From Pseudomonadota bacterium (GTDB lineage: Bacteria > Pseudomonadota > Alphaproteobacteria > Acetobacterales > Acetobacteraceae), in assembly GCA_021845835.1 (NCBI GenBank), contig JAJZVE010000030.1:1-15514 (forward strand): a stretch of 15,514 nt of DNA, read 5' to 3'. Positions within the stretch are counted from its first letter, which is position 1. Every line of letters begins with the position of its first letter. The notes under the pieces were generated by a model. The model was not told the origin of the DNA, did not search any database, and saw only the letters and a program-made list of their open reading frames with translations. This document shows positions 1-7,042 of this stretch, piece by piece. The position numbers and the translations under genes are program-made.

Positions 1-289
1 CTGCGCGGCCCTGGAGGCGCTGACGCGCAAATGCCGTGTCGTGCTGCACACCGACAGCGAGTACGTGCGCAACGGCATTACCCGCTGGCACACCGGCTGG
101 GTGCGCCGCAACTGGCGCAACGCGGCGGGCGACCCGGTTGCCAACATGGACCTCTGGCGCCGCCTGCTCGCCGCCGCGGCGCAGCACGAGGTGGAATGGA
201 AATGGGTGCGCGGCCACGCCGGCGACGCCATGAACGAACGCGCCGACCGGCTGGCGACGGCGGCACGGGAGGGGCTGGCCGGCGGCTGA
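1..289 (+). CDS. rnhA: Ribonuclease HI, C-terminal part (5' end outside window)
   Basis: RNase HI cleaves the RNA strand of RNA:DNA hybrids in the cytoplasm, removing R-loops and Okazaki primers. The reading frame is open from the left edge (first whole codon at position 2) and ends at TGA 287-289, so about 95 residues of a protein usually near 150 are present. The visible part carries the family hallmarks: the Glu of the ALEAL helix (second catalytic acid), the [12 protein letters not shown] block with the third catalytic Asp, and [15 protein letters not shown] with the catalytic His loop and the last Asp. The first catalytic Asp lies outside the window. It ends 51 nt from the convergent dehydratase gene. 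Sequence match to the family is strong; only the missing N-terminus is unverified. Confidence 0.95.
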   Translation, partial: CAALEALTRKCRVVLHTDSEYVRNGITRWHTGWVRRNWRNAAGDPVANMDLWRRLLAAAAQHEVEWKWVRGHAGDAMNERADRLATAAREGLAGG

Positions 290-317
290 TGGCGTCGCGT
301 GCGGCCGTACCTGCCCA

Positions 318-340
318 GGCTGTCCGAACGCGGGCCAGCC
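318..340. terminator. Possible bidirectional hairpin between convergent genes
   Basis: Between the rnhA stop and the dehydratase stop lies an imperfect inverted repeat: GGCTG (318-322) and CCG (324-326), loop AACG (327-330), then CGG (331-333) and CAGCC (336-340), with small internal mismatches. It sits exactly where a shared terminator for two convergent genes would be. There is no T-tract on either strand, so intrinsic termination is doubtful, and in DNA this GC-rich such stems arise easily by chance. Confidence 0.3.
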
Positions 341-1444
341 CTACGCGATCGTCAGCACCGGCGCGCCGAACTCCGCGAGCAGCGGCGTGACGCCAAGCCC
401 CGGCCCGGTCGGCGCCGTCATCCGCCCGTTCGCGCGCTGCGGCGCGCCGTCGGCGATGCGGCGCGTGCCATAGCTGTTGAAGTCGGTGGCGGCGAAGCAG
501 AATTCCGCCGGCGTCGATTGCGCCAGATGCGCGATCGTCGCGGTCACGATGTCGCCGCCCCAGGTGTCCTCGATGATCATCGGGATGCCGGCATCGACGC
601 AGATGTCGCGCAGCAGCCGCGCGCGGGTCAGCCCGCCCACTTTCGAGATTTTCAGGTTGATCGCATCCATCGCATCGTCGGCGATCGCCTGCATCAGGAT
701 GTCGGTGCCGGTGATCACCTCGTCCAGCACGAACGGCAGCGCGGTGCGGCGGCGCACGGAGCGGCATTCGCGATAGCTCGGGCACGGCTGCTCCACATAG
801 ACGTCCAGCGACGCGACCGCGGCGACCACGCGCGCCGCTTCGTGCATGGTCCAGCCGGTATTGGCGTCGGCATCCAGCACCTCGCCGGGCGCGAGCGCGG
901 CGCGGCAGGCGGTGATGCGCGCGATGTCCTCGTCCGCCGCGCCGCCGACCTTGAGCTGGAACGTGCGGTAGCCCTCGGCGCGATAGCGGGCGACGCTGTC
1001 GGCCATGCGCTGCGGCGTATCCTGCGAGATCGCGCGATACAGGGCGACGTCCGGCTGCGCCGCGCCGCCGAGCAGTTTCGTGACCGGCAGCCCGCAGGAC
1101 TTGCCCAGAATGTCCCAGCACGCGATGTCGAGCGGCGCCTTGACGTAGGGATGGCCGCGCAGTGCCGCGTCCATGTGCCGGTTGATCGTCGTCACGTCGG
1201 TCGGATCGAGTCCGATCAGCGACCGCCCGATTTCCGCGATGCCCGCCCGCACGCCGCGCGCATAGGCCGGCAGATAGGCCGGGCCGAGCGGCGTGCATTC
1301 GGCAAAGCCGGTGATGCCGGCGTCGGTTTCCACGGCGACGAAGGTCGCGTCGAACACCGCGACCGAGTTGTTGTTCGACCAGCTGTAGCGGCCTTCGCGC
1401 AGCGGCAGGTCGAGCTGCCAGGCCTTGATGGCGGTGATTTTCAT
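341..1444 (-). CDS. cis-3-hydroxy-L-proline dehydratase (mandelate racemase/MLE enolase superfamily)
   Basis: A 367-residue enolase-superfamily protein, predicted to dehydrate cis-3-hydroxy-L-proline to pyrroline-2-carboxylate in the cytoplasm. It has an N-terminal capping domain (about 1-125) and a (beta/alpha)7-beta barrel. Visible active-site residues are K165 (FQLKVGG), the metal ligands D193 (DADANTGW), E218 (VEQPC) and D241 (LDEVITG), and K265 (NLKISK). A Lys pair at these positions is, from my knowledge of the family, the signature of cis-3-hydroxyproline dehydratases. The segment [18 protein letters not shown] is also typical of that subgroup. The start at 1444 is chosen over an upstream ATG at 1471 because GGGAG (1452-1456) lies 7 nt before it and MKITAIKAW is the usual family N-terminus. 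No pyrroline-2-carboxylate reductase or transporter is adjacent. Another hydroxyproline or betaine substrate remains possible. Confidence 0.85.
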   Translation of the reverse strand: MKITAIKAWQLDLPLREGRYSWSNNNSVAVFDATFVAVETDAGITGFAECTPLGPAYLPAYARGVRAGIAEIGRSLIGLDPTDVTTINRHMDAALRGHPYVKAPLDIACWDILGKSCGLPVTKLLGGAAQPDVALYRAISQDTPQRMADSVARYRAEGYRTFQLKVGGAADEDIARITACRAALAPGEVLDADANTGWTMHEAARVVAAVASLDVYVEQPCPSYRECRSVRRRTALPFVLDEVITGTDILMQAIADDAMDAINLKISKVGGLTRARLLRDICVDAGIPMIIEDTWGGDIVTATIAHLAQSTPAEFCFAATDFNSYGTRRIADGAPQRANGRMTAPTGPGLGVTPLLAEFGAPVLTIA

Positions 1445-1458
1445 CGGTCGTCTCCCGC

Positions 1459-1492
1459 GGCGGGCCCGCATTCTGAACGGAAACGGCCCGCC
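1459..1492 (-). promoter_or_regulatory. Inverted repeat in the dehydratase leader
   Basis: GGCGGGCC (1459-1466) and GGCCCGCC (1485-1492) form a perfect 8-bp inverted repeat with an 18-nt loop. On the minus strand it lies just upstream of the ribosome-binding site (1452-1456) of the dehydratase gene and about 70 nt downstream of the transglycosylase stop. It could be a terminator for the upstream gene or a leader stem. No T-tract follows, so the role is unclear. Confidence 0.3.
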
Positions 1493-1563
1493 CGACGAGC
1501 GATGACGTCAGACGGTCAGGAATCGCGGCCTCTGGCAGGATGGCGAGGGCCCGCCGCGGCGGA

Positions 1564-2697
1564 CTAGGACTGCGCGTCCGGCGATACCACCATGCAGTGG
1601 CCGAGCTTCACGCAGGCCTGCGTCGCCGTCTCGCGCGACAGGCCGCGCAGCCGGGCGCGGTACAGCGTGCCGTGCGCCTGATGCACCGTGCCGATATGCA
1701 ACTGCGCCCCGGCCAGCAGCGTGCGCGCGCGGCCCTTCGCCGCTTCGGCGGCGGCGCGGGCCTGGCTCTCGCTGCCGAAGGCGCCGACCTGAATCGCCCA
1801 GGCACCGCTGGCCGGGCCGACGCTGCGCATCGGCAGCGTATCGGCATAGGCGTGCGGGATCAGGTGGAAACCACCCGTCGCGTGTGGCGCGCTCGGCAGC
1901 GGCGGCGGTGACGGCGGCGCTGGCAGCGCGGCCATCTGCACTTCCTCCCGCCCCCAGCCGGTGCGGTTCGCGGTGTTGGCGGCCAGCGCCACCGGCGCCT
2001 GCTGCCGCCGCGGCGGCACGCGCGGGCCGGGCGGGATGTTGATCGGCAGTTGCAGCATCGCGTACTGCGTCGCCTGCGACGGCCGCAGCGGCGCCGTGGT
2101 GATCACGGCGGGGCCGACACTGGCGACGTAGTGCCGTGTCTCGTCCGGCAGCGCCTTGTGGCGCGTCAGGTAGTCGTCGAGCCGCCGCGGCCCGGCGTTG
2201 TAGGCGGCCAGGAAGCCCGGCGAGCCATAGATGTCGTACAGCTCGCGCATATAGGCCGCGCCCGCCATGATGTTGTCATGCGGGTCGAACGGGTCCGTGC
2301 CGAGGCCGTAGCGGTAGTGCAGTTCGTCGTAGGTTTCCGGCATCACCTGCATCAGCCCCATGGCGCCGGCGCTGGAGGTGATGAGCCGGCCGTCGAGATA
2401 GAGCTGGCCGCCGGATTCCTGGCGCATCACGGCGCGGATCCAGCGTTCCGGCACGTCGTATTTCTGCGCCGCCTCGGTGATGTACGGCCCCCACGGATCG
2501 CCGGGCGGACCGGGCACGCGATAGTCGCGGCGGGCATGAGCGACGTATTGGGCGGCTTCCTGCGGGGCGTTGACCTGCGCCTGCTGCCTGGTCCCGGCGC
2601 ACCCGGCCAGCGCCGCCAGCGCCGCCAGCGCAACGCCGAGGCGCAACAGCTCCGCCAACCGGCCTGGGCGTGGGCAGGCATGCGGCGGGGTCGTCAT
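1564..2697 (-). CDS. Lytic transglycosylase lipoprotein with C-terminal SPOR domain
   Basis: A 377-residue exported lipoprotein predicted to cleave peptidoglycan glycan strands, releasing 1,6-anhydro-muropeptides. Residues 1-33 form a lipoprotein signal peptide with lipobox LAGC and lipidated C33. An SLT domain (about 70-230) has catalytic E94 in the MRQESGG motif, then GAMGLMQVMPET and AAYNAGP, the standard family-1 blocks. A Pro/Ala-rich linker (about 245-300) leads to a SPOR-type domain (about 305-375) starting GAWAIQVGAFGSESQA; SPOR domains bind glycan stripped of stem peptides, especially at the septum. Start 2697 has GGAGAG (2706-2711) 8 nt upstream; the frame is open to 3045, but that extension would bury the signal peptide. 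A tract with no Asp at +2 after the Cys (Ala instead) suggests outer-membrane sorting. Divergent from the small lipoprotein gene at 2943. Confidence 0.9.
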   Translation of the reverse strand: MTTPPHACPRPGRLAELLRLGVALAALAALAGCAGTRQQAQVNAPQEAAQYVAHARRDYRVPGPPGDPWGPYITEAAQKYDVPERWIRAVMRQESGGQLYLDGRLITSSAGAMGLMQVMPETYDELHYRYGLGTDPFDPHDNIMAGAAYMRELYDIYGSPGFLAAYNAGPRRLDDYLTRHKALPDETRHYVASVGPAVITTAPLRPSQATQYAMLQLPINIPPGPRVPPRRQQAPVALAANTANRTGWGREEVQMAALPAPPSPPPLPSAPHATGGFHLIPHAYADTLPMRSVGPASGAWAIQVGAFGSESQARAAAEAAKGRARTLLAGAQLHIGTVHQAHGTLYRARLRGLSRETATQACVKLGHCMVVSPDAQS

Positions 2698-2942
2698 GCG
2701 ACGTGCTCTCCGGTCGTGGCGCGACCGGGTCTCGGCCGCAGGGCACGACGACGTTACCCGCCGTCGTTCATCGGGGCAGTCAGGAACCAGTGCTAAGTCC
2801 CTATCCGCAAACCCAGGAACGCGCAAGTCCGAATCGTCGGCGGAAGTCCTGACGCGACGGTTGCACGCGCATGGCGCGCAAGGCACCAATTTTATGCGCG
2901 TCATGATAGAGTGCGCGCGCCGCCGCCATGTCGAGGCCGCAG
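2698..2942. promoter_or_regulatory. Divergent promoter region between two lipoprotein genes
   Basis: This 245-nt stretch separates two genes that point away from each other, so promoters for both must lie here or overlap the genes. The most AT-rich part is around 2886-2910 (CAATTTTATG and CATGATAGA), about 35-55 nt before the rightward start. A TTGCAC at 2861-2866 resembles a -35 box but has no good -10 at 16-18 nt. I cannot place the promoters more exactly. Confidence 0.35.
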
Positions 2943-3329
2943 ATGCCCGCTTTGTGCCGTGCCGTTTCCCTCGCCACGCTGGCCCTGCTGGCCGGCTGCG
3001 CAGCGAATCGCGCGCCGTCGCCGGCGCAGATCGCGCCGGCCGCACCGCCGGATGGCGGCTACGGCGTGATCGTGGCGGAGCGCAGCCTGTCCGGGGCCGC
3101 GCCCGGCATCCGCATGGCGATCCTGACCCGCCTCGGCGCCGCGCCGGTGCCGGTCGCCGACACAGCGGCGGTGGAATTCATCGTCCGCGACCAGGCCGGG
3201 CAGACGCTGTCGGTCGTCCAGGACAATGCGCGGCGGCTGCGACCGGGCGACCGCGTCGCCATCCGCCGCGGCCCGCCGACGCGGCTGTCCCCCGCTGCCA
3301 CGGACGTGGCGGGGGGGCCGGGCGGCTGA
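2943..3329 (+). CDS. Small hypothetical lipoprotein
   Basis: A 128-residue protein of unrecognised function. MPALCRAVSLATLALLAGCAA is a clear lipoprotein signal with lipobox LAGC (C14), so the mature protein should be anchored to a membrane and face the periplasm. After a Pro/Ala-rich linker the body reads GGYGVIVAERSLSG and ends in a basic segment with VVQDNARRLRPGDRVAIRRG. That tail resembles the C-terminal part of SlyB-like/glycine-zipper lipoproteins, but I see no glycine zipper, so I do not call it that. Start 2943 is preferred because GAGG (2933-2936) lies 6 nt upstream; an in-frame ATG at 2928 (133 residues) has no such site. It is transcribed away from the transglycosylase gene and sits 55 nt before the exporter permease. 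Confidence 0.7.
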   Translation: MPALCRAVSLATLALLAGCAANRAPSPAQIAPAAPPDGGYGVIVAERSLSGAAPGIRMAILTRLGAAPVPVADTAAVEFIVRDQAGQTLSVVQDNARRLRPGDRVAIRRGPPTRLSPAATDVAGGPGG

Positions 3330-3384
3330 GGGGGCGCGCAGCGCGGTTGCGGCAGCGCGGCCGATCCTGTATCGGACCCCCGCG

Positions 3385-4245
3385 ATGAGCGCCGCCCTGC
3401 AGACAGCGGCCCGGGGAGCGGATTCCCTGGAGTTGACGCCCGATCCCACGTTGGCGGCGCGGCACCGCATGGCGGTGCGCGACCTGCGCGAAGCCTGGGT
3501 ACTGCGCCGGCTGTGCTGGACGCTCGCCTGGCTCGACATCAAGCTGCGCTATCGCGGCTCCGTGCTCGGGCCGTTCTGGCTGACCATTTCCACCGCGATC
3601 ATGGTGGCGGCGATGGGGGGCATCTATGCCGCCCTGTTCCACATGAATCTGCGCGAATACCTGCCGTTCCTGACGCTGTCGCTGGTGCTGTGGAACTATC
3701 TCGCCACGCTGGTCGGCGACGCCTGCCAGGGCTTCACGGCGTCGGAAAGCATGATCCGCTCGGTGCGCATGCCGTTCGCGCTGTACGCCGCGCGCATCGT
3801 GCTGCGCAACCTGCTGGTGCTGGGCCACAACCTGATTGTCATCGTGGCCGTGTTCACGATCTATGTGATCTGGCCGGGATCCGTCGCGCTGCTGGCGCTG
3901 CCGGCGCTGGCGCTATGGCTGCTGGACTCGCTGGCGCTCGCCATGCTGCTCGGCGCGGTCTGCGCCCGCTTCCGCGACATCCCGCCGATCGTCGGCAGCG
4001 TGCTGCAAATGCTGTTCTTTGTCACCCCGGTGATCTGGCGGCCGGAACTGGTGGGGGCCGGCCGCGTGTGGCTGCTGCCGTTCAACCCGTGCTTCGCCCT
4101 GCTGGAGATCCTGCGCGCGCCGCTGCTCGGCGAACTGCCGAGCGTCGCGACCTACGGCTCCGCGCTGGGCTACAGCGTGGCGCTCTGCGCGGTGACGTGG
4201 ATGCTGTTCGTGCGCGTGCGCGGACGCATCGCGTTCTGGGTCTGA
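3385..4245 (+). CDS. ABC-2 polysaccharide exporter permease (Wzm-like)
   Basis: A 286-residue inner-membrane permease of the ABC-2 family (Wzm/KpsM/RfbA type) that would carry a lipid-linked or capsular glycan across the inner membrane together with the ATPase encoded next. A cytoplasmic amphipathic N-terminus (AWVLRRLCWTLAWLDIKLRYRG) leads into KLRYRGSVLGPFWLT, the characteristic entry to the first membrane segment. About six membrane helices follow (roughly 50-75, 90-110, 135-165, 170-195, 205-225, 255-275), with FFVTPVIWRPE near the end, another family hallmark. The frame is open further upstream to 3226, but only the ATG at 3385 gives the normal N-terminus; its ribosome-binding site is weak. 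Spacing of 7 nt to the ATPase indicates one operon. No glycosyltransferases are adjacent, so the cargo is unknown. Confidence 0.88.
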   Translation: MSAALQTAARGADSLELTPDPTLAARHRMAVRDLREAWVLRRLCWTLAWLDIKLRYRGSVLGPFWLTISTAIMVAAMGGIYAALFHMNLREYLPFLTLSLVLWNYLATLVGDACQGFTASESMIRSVRMPFALYAARIVLRNLLVLGHNLIVIVAVFTIYVIWPGSVALLALPALALWLLDSLALAMLLGAVCARFRDIPPIVGSVLQMLFFVTPVIWRPELVGAGRVWLLPFNPCFALLEILRAPLLGELPSVATYGSALGYSVALCAVTWMLFVRVRGRIAFWV

Positions 4246-4252
4246 GGGCAGC

Positions 4253-5023
4253 ATGACGGCCGAGATCGACGTACGCGGCGTCAGCCTGAATTTCCCGCTC
4301 TATCACGGCAATGCGCGCAGCCTGAAGCGCACGGTGTTCTCCAACCTCTCCGGGCGCATGGGCAACGACCAGCGGCATCGCGTGGTGGTGCAGGCGTTGC
4401 GCGACATCAGTTTCCGGCTCGGCTGCGGCGACCGGCTCGGCCTGGTCGGCACCAACGGCGCCGGCAAGACGACGCTGCTGCGCACGCTGGCCGGCATCTA
4501 CGAGCCGCTGGTCGGCCAGGTGCGCGTGCGCGGCACGCTGAACGCGCTGCTCGATCCGCAGCTCGGCATGAACCTCGAACTGACCGGGCGCGAGAACATC
4601 ATGCTGCGCGGCCTCTACAACGGCCTCAGCCGCGCCGCGATCCGCCAGTTGGAGGAGGACGTGGCGGCGTTCGCCGAGCTCGATGACTTCCTGGACCTGC
4701 CGGTGCGCATCTACAGCTCCGGAATGGTGGTGCGGCTCGGCTTCGCGCTCGCCACCGCGATCCGGCCGCAGGTCCTGCTGATGGACGAATGGTTTCTCGC
4801 CGGCGACGCCGTGTTCATGGAAAAGGCGCGCGGCCGGCTGGAGGACATGGTGCGCGGTGCCGAGATTCTGGTGCTTTCCTCGCACATGACGCAGGTGGTG
4901 CTGGACTGGTGTACGCGGGTGATCTGGATGGACCAGGGCCGCATCCGCGAGGATGGGCCGGCCGCCGAGGTGCTGCGACACTACACGGACCTGGCGGAAC
5001 GGGCCGTCTCAGCCGCGGCCTAG
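4253..5023 (+). CDS. ABC polysaccharide exporter ATP-binding protein (Wzt-like)
   Basis: A 256-residue cytoplasmic ATPase that would energise the permease encoded just upstream. It shows Walker A GTNGAGKTT (66-74, K72), the degenerate signature YSSGM (154-158) typical of this exporter class, Walker B LLMDEW (175-180, catalytic E179) and switch H211 (SSHM). The N-terminal FPLYHGNARSLK motif and the 35-residue insertion before the Walker A strand are also characteristic of Wzt/KpsT/TagH proteins. It stops shortly after the nucleotide-binding domain, so it lacks the C-terminal carbohydrate-binding domain that some Wzt proteins use to recognise a capped O-antigen. The ribosome-binding site GAGGG (4244-4248) overlaps the permease stop codon, suggesting translational coupling. 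The last 15 nt overlap the convergent methyltransferase gene. Confidence 0.92.
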   Translation: MTAEIDVRGVSLNFPLYHGNARSLKRTVFSNLSGRMGNDQRHRVVVQALRDISFRLGCGDRLGLVGTNGAGKTTLLRTLAGIYEPLVGQVRVRGTLNALLDPQLGMNLELTGRENIMLRGLYNGLSRAAIRQLEEDVAAFAELDDFLDLPVRIYSSGMVVRLGFALATAIRPQVLLMDEWFLAGDAVFMEKARGRLEDMVRGAEILVLSSHMTQVVLDWCTRVIWMDQGRIREDGPAAEVLRHYTDLAERAVSAAA

Positions 5024-6091
5024 CAGGCGCCCGAACCAGCGCCGCGGCGCTGCCTCCCGCTGCAGCACGACCAGATCCTGCCAGTTGCCCAGCCCGCCGG
5101 CGCGATACAGCCGCGGCGTCAGCACGCGCCCCCAGTTGCGGCGGGTGAATGCCTCGGTCTGGTAGGTGGCGCGGTAGTAGTCGTCCGGCGCGATGCCGTC
5201 GAGCCGCGCGTCGCGCGTGCCATCGACCAGGCCGCGGCGTTCGAGTTCCGCCCGCCGCGCCGGCGGCAGCGGCAGCGCCGCGAGCGGACCATGCACGGAT
5301 GCGACGAACACGCCGCCCGGCGCCAGCACGCGGCGGATCTCGGCGAGCCAGCGCTGCTGCACCGGCCAGGCCAGATGCGTCATCACCGAGGCGGCAACCA
5401 CCGCGTCGAAAGCACCGTCCGCGAACGGCAGCGGCGGGAACGGGTCGGTGGCGTGGAACGTGCCGCCGGGGACGTTGGCCCGGCACCAGGCGATCGCGGC
5501 GGCATCGATGTCGCAGCCGACCGGCTGCAACCCGCGCCAGAGCAACGGCATGAACCGCGTCGCCCGCGCCGGACCGCAGCCCCAGTCGAGCAGCCGCGGC
5601 GTCGTTGCGGGCGGCAGGTGGCGCCGCACCGCGGCCAGCAGTTGCGCGGCGATGCCGAGGCCGGCGCGGTTGAACCAGGCCGCGTCGCGCCCGGCAGAAA
5701 CGCGCTCCATCATCGCCGCCTCCGGCGTCGGCACCGGCGGCACGCCACCTTCCGGCCAGTATTCCTCCGCCGCCGCTACCGTCCTGCCCTGCGCGAGACC
5801 CAGCGTTTCGACGTGCAGCAGCCGATCCGCCGGTGCCGCGGCAAAGGCGCCCTGCACGCGAAACGCCGAGCATCCGGCATGCGCGACCGCAGGAAAGGTC
5901 GCCGCCACGTCGGGCCGCGCCGTCACCGGCGCCTCGCCGAGCACGACCCCGTCGATGCGCAGGCGGACGGTGTCGATTGGATGGTCGGGGTGCAGCAGCC
6001 ACCCCGCCGCCGCCGCCGTGCCGCCGCGCACGCTCAGCCCGTCGAGGCAGCCCAGCGCGCCGGCGGGTTGCCCTGCGTCGTTCCGCTGCAC
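5009..6091 (-). CDS. Two-domain SAM-dependent methyltransferase
   Basis: A 360-residue protein with a class I methyltransferase domain (about 140-270) containing motif I LLDWGCGPA (167-175), the ribose-binding acid region VGCDID (191-196) and the FDAVVAASVMTHL strand (228-240), then LAPGGVFVASVHG. Substrate is not identifiable. The first ~100 residues are a separate beta-rich module with GWLLHPDHPIDTVRLRIDGVV and ARPDVAATFP; comparable modules occur at the N-terminus of glycan-acting glycosyltransferases and methyltransferases, as far as I recall. GTG at 6091 is taken as start because GAGAGGGGG (6099-6107) stands 7 nt upstream; an in-frame ATG at 6151 would add 20 residues but has no ribosome-binding site. 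Its gene overlaps the exporter ATPase tail, and glycan modification is a reasonable but unproven role. Confidence 0.82.
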   Translation of the reverse strand: MQRNDAGQPAGALGCLDGLSVRGGTAAAAGWLLHPDHPIDTVRLRIDGVVLGEAPVTARPDVAATFPAVAHAGCSAFRVQGAFAAAPADRLLHVETLGLAQGRTVAAAEEYWPEGGVPPVPTPEAAMMERVSAGRDAAWFNRAGLGIAAQLLAAVRRHLPPATTPRLLDWGCGPARATRFMPLLWRGLQPVGCDIDAAAIAWCRANVPGGTFHATDPFPPLPFADGAFDAVVAASVMTHLAWPVQQRWLAEIRRVLAPGGVFVASVHGPLAALPLPPARRAELERRGLVDGTRDARLDGIAPDDYYRATYQTEAFTRRNWGRVLTPRLYRAGGLGNWQDLVVLQREAAPRRWFGRLLGRG

Positions 6092-6275
6092 CGTTCCACC
6101 CCCTCTCTTCGCCGCCACGATAGCCGCCGCCCGCAGCGTGCGGAACGGCACCGACCGCAGATCGGGGAGCGAGACAGACTCGAGGCGCTTGACGCAGGGG
6201 GCTCGCCAACGGCAGACTGCCTGGACGTCGATTTCCGCATGCCGGCACTTTCTTCATGTCTGGCCTGTCCACGGC

Positions 6276-6432
6276 GTTGATCGGTCAACTTGCCGGGACA
6301 GAGCGGCTGTCCGGGTGCGGCTTGCCGCGCACACAGTGCGCCCGCGGGACCCTAATCGCATCACGGTCTTGCGAGATCCATGCATGCCGCCGCATCCATA
6401 CCGTAGGCGGACGTGACAGGGGAGAAATGTCA
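6276..6432. other. Tract of consecutive small hairpins, possible structured RNA
   Basis: Successive inverted repeats: GTTGA/TCAAC with TCGG loop (6276-6289); GGACAG/CTGTCC with 5-nt loop, extended by CC/GG across a one-base bulge (6293-6314); GTGCG/CGCAC (6315-6332), whose right arm can pair instead with a second GTGCG (6327-6341, GCGCAC-aca-GTGCGC); TCGCA/TGCGA with 9-nt loop (6356-6374); TGACA/TGTCA with 9-nt loop (6414-6432). The competing pairings in the third unit look like a switch, but stems of 5-6 bp are common by chance in GC-rich DNA. No known RNA family is recognised. Confidence 0.3.
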
Positions 6433-6510
6433 GGAATCGTTAGTCACACTGGTGGCGGCCGACGCGAATCGGGACAAATTTTGACAAAACAATAGTATGC
6501 GGCAGGTTCA

Positions 6511-6560
6511 TGTCCGTTTAGGATTTATCTGCGAAAAGGCTCCTGAAATGCAGGCGGACA
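6511..6560 (+). promoter_or_regulatory. Inverted repeat covering the MarR gene ribosome-binding site
   Basis: TGTCCG (6511-6516) is exactly complementary to CGGACA (6555-6560), and inside it CTGC (6529-6532) can pair with GCAG (6550-6553). The right arm overlaps AGGCGGA (6552-6558), the only Shine-Dalgarno-like sequence before the ATG at 6568. If transcribed, the stem would mask the ribosome-binding site. The 38-nt span between outer arms makes the fold uncertain. Confidence 0.3.
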
Positions 6561-6567
6561 CAGTCCC

Positions 6568-7038
6568 ATGATGTATAAGACAGGCTTGGCGCCGGCTCTC
6601 GTGCCGCAGTCGGGGCCGGATGTGGCCGGCGATCTGCGGTTGGAAGACACGGCGGCCAGCGCGCTGGATTTGCCGCGGCTGGCGCAGGCGTTCGCGTCCG
6701 ATCCGCGCGTCGTCGTGCTGCGTGGCACGCTGCTCGCCCTGGTGCGGCGCGACGGCCGCGACCTCACGGCGCGCCAACTGACCGCGTTCCTGACCGTCTA
6801 TATGGACGAAACCACGCATACGGTCAGCAGCCTGGCCGAGCTGCTGCACATCTCCCGTCCCGGCGTGACGCGGATCATGGATCGGCTGGTGCAGTTCGAT
6901 CTGGTGTCGCGCGAGGAGGACCGGGAGGACCGGCGGCGCGTGCTGGTGCGTCGCACCACGCGCGGCGGCGCCTTCTTCCGCGAGCTGGTCAATATCGGCC
7001 GCAGCATCCCGGTGGAGAGCGACGCCGCGCAGATCTGA
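6568..7038 (+). CDS. MarR-family winged-helix transcriptional regulator
   Basis: A 156-residue DNA-binding protein expected to act as a dimer that releases its operator on binding a small ligand. The winged helix-turn-helix spans about 82-135: TVSSLAELLHISRPGVTRIMDRL gives the two HTH helices, followed by LVSREEDREDRRRVLVRRT, the basic wing with the DxRDRR pattern typical of MarR proteins. Helical flanks for dimerisation are at 36-80 and after 133. The N-terminal 35 residues are a non-conserved extension. Two adjacent ATG codons (6568 and 6571) are possible starts; AGGCGGA (6552-6558) serves either. The gene ends 4 nt from the convergent sugar-acid dehydratase, so it does not share an operon with an obvious target. 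Its effector and regulon cannot be read from sequence. Confidence 0.88.
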   Translation: MMYKTGLAPALVPQSGPDVAGDLRLEDTAASALDLPRLAQAFASDPRVVVLRGTLLALVRRDGRDLTARQLTAFLTVYMDETTHTVSSLAELLHISRPGVTRIMDRLVQFDLVSREEDREDRRRVLVRRTTRGGAFFRELVNIGRSIPVESDAAQI

Positions 7039-7042
7039 GCCG

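Larger units (their letters stand above)
6092..6567. other. 476-nt intergenic stretch with hairpins and AT-rich pocket
   Basis: No convincing gene lies here; short open frames lack ribosome-binding sites and family features. It must contain the promoters for the leftward methyltransferase and the rightward MarR gene. Its left and middle parts (6276-6432) hold a series of small inverted repeats, listed separately. From about 6461 to 6545 base composition shifts to AT-rich, unlike the rest of the window. A TTGACA at 6481-6486 is a perfect -35 hexamer, but no good -10 stands 16-18 nt after it; TAGGAT (6519-6524) is the best nearby -10-like hexamer. An imperfect palindrome CAAA-t-TTTG (6475-6483) overlaps that TTGACA and could be a regulator site. 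Confidence 0.6.

Noticed and set aside
78..1298. 406-codon minus-strand open frame
   Set aside because: It is a frame-shifted shadow of the hydroxyproline dehydratase; the translation is Arg/Ala-rich and lacks conserved blocks.
5193..6416. Long plus-strand open frames antisense to the methyltransferase
   Set aside because: Ser/Arg/Pro-rich low-complexity translations with no recognisable motif, opposite a gene with clear methyltransferase motifs and a strong ribosome-binding site.
6256..6495. 79-codon plus-strand open frame in the intergenic region
   Set aside because: No ribosome-binding site, no hydrophobic or domain pattern, and it overlaps the hairpin tract. Not supported as a gene.
6481..6509. 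TTGACA as a complete sigma-70 promoter for the MarR gene
   Set aside because: The -35 hexamer is perfect, but hexamers 16-18 nt downstream do not resemble a -10, so I report only the -35 resemblance.
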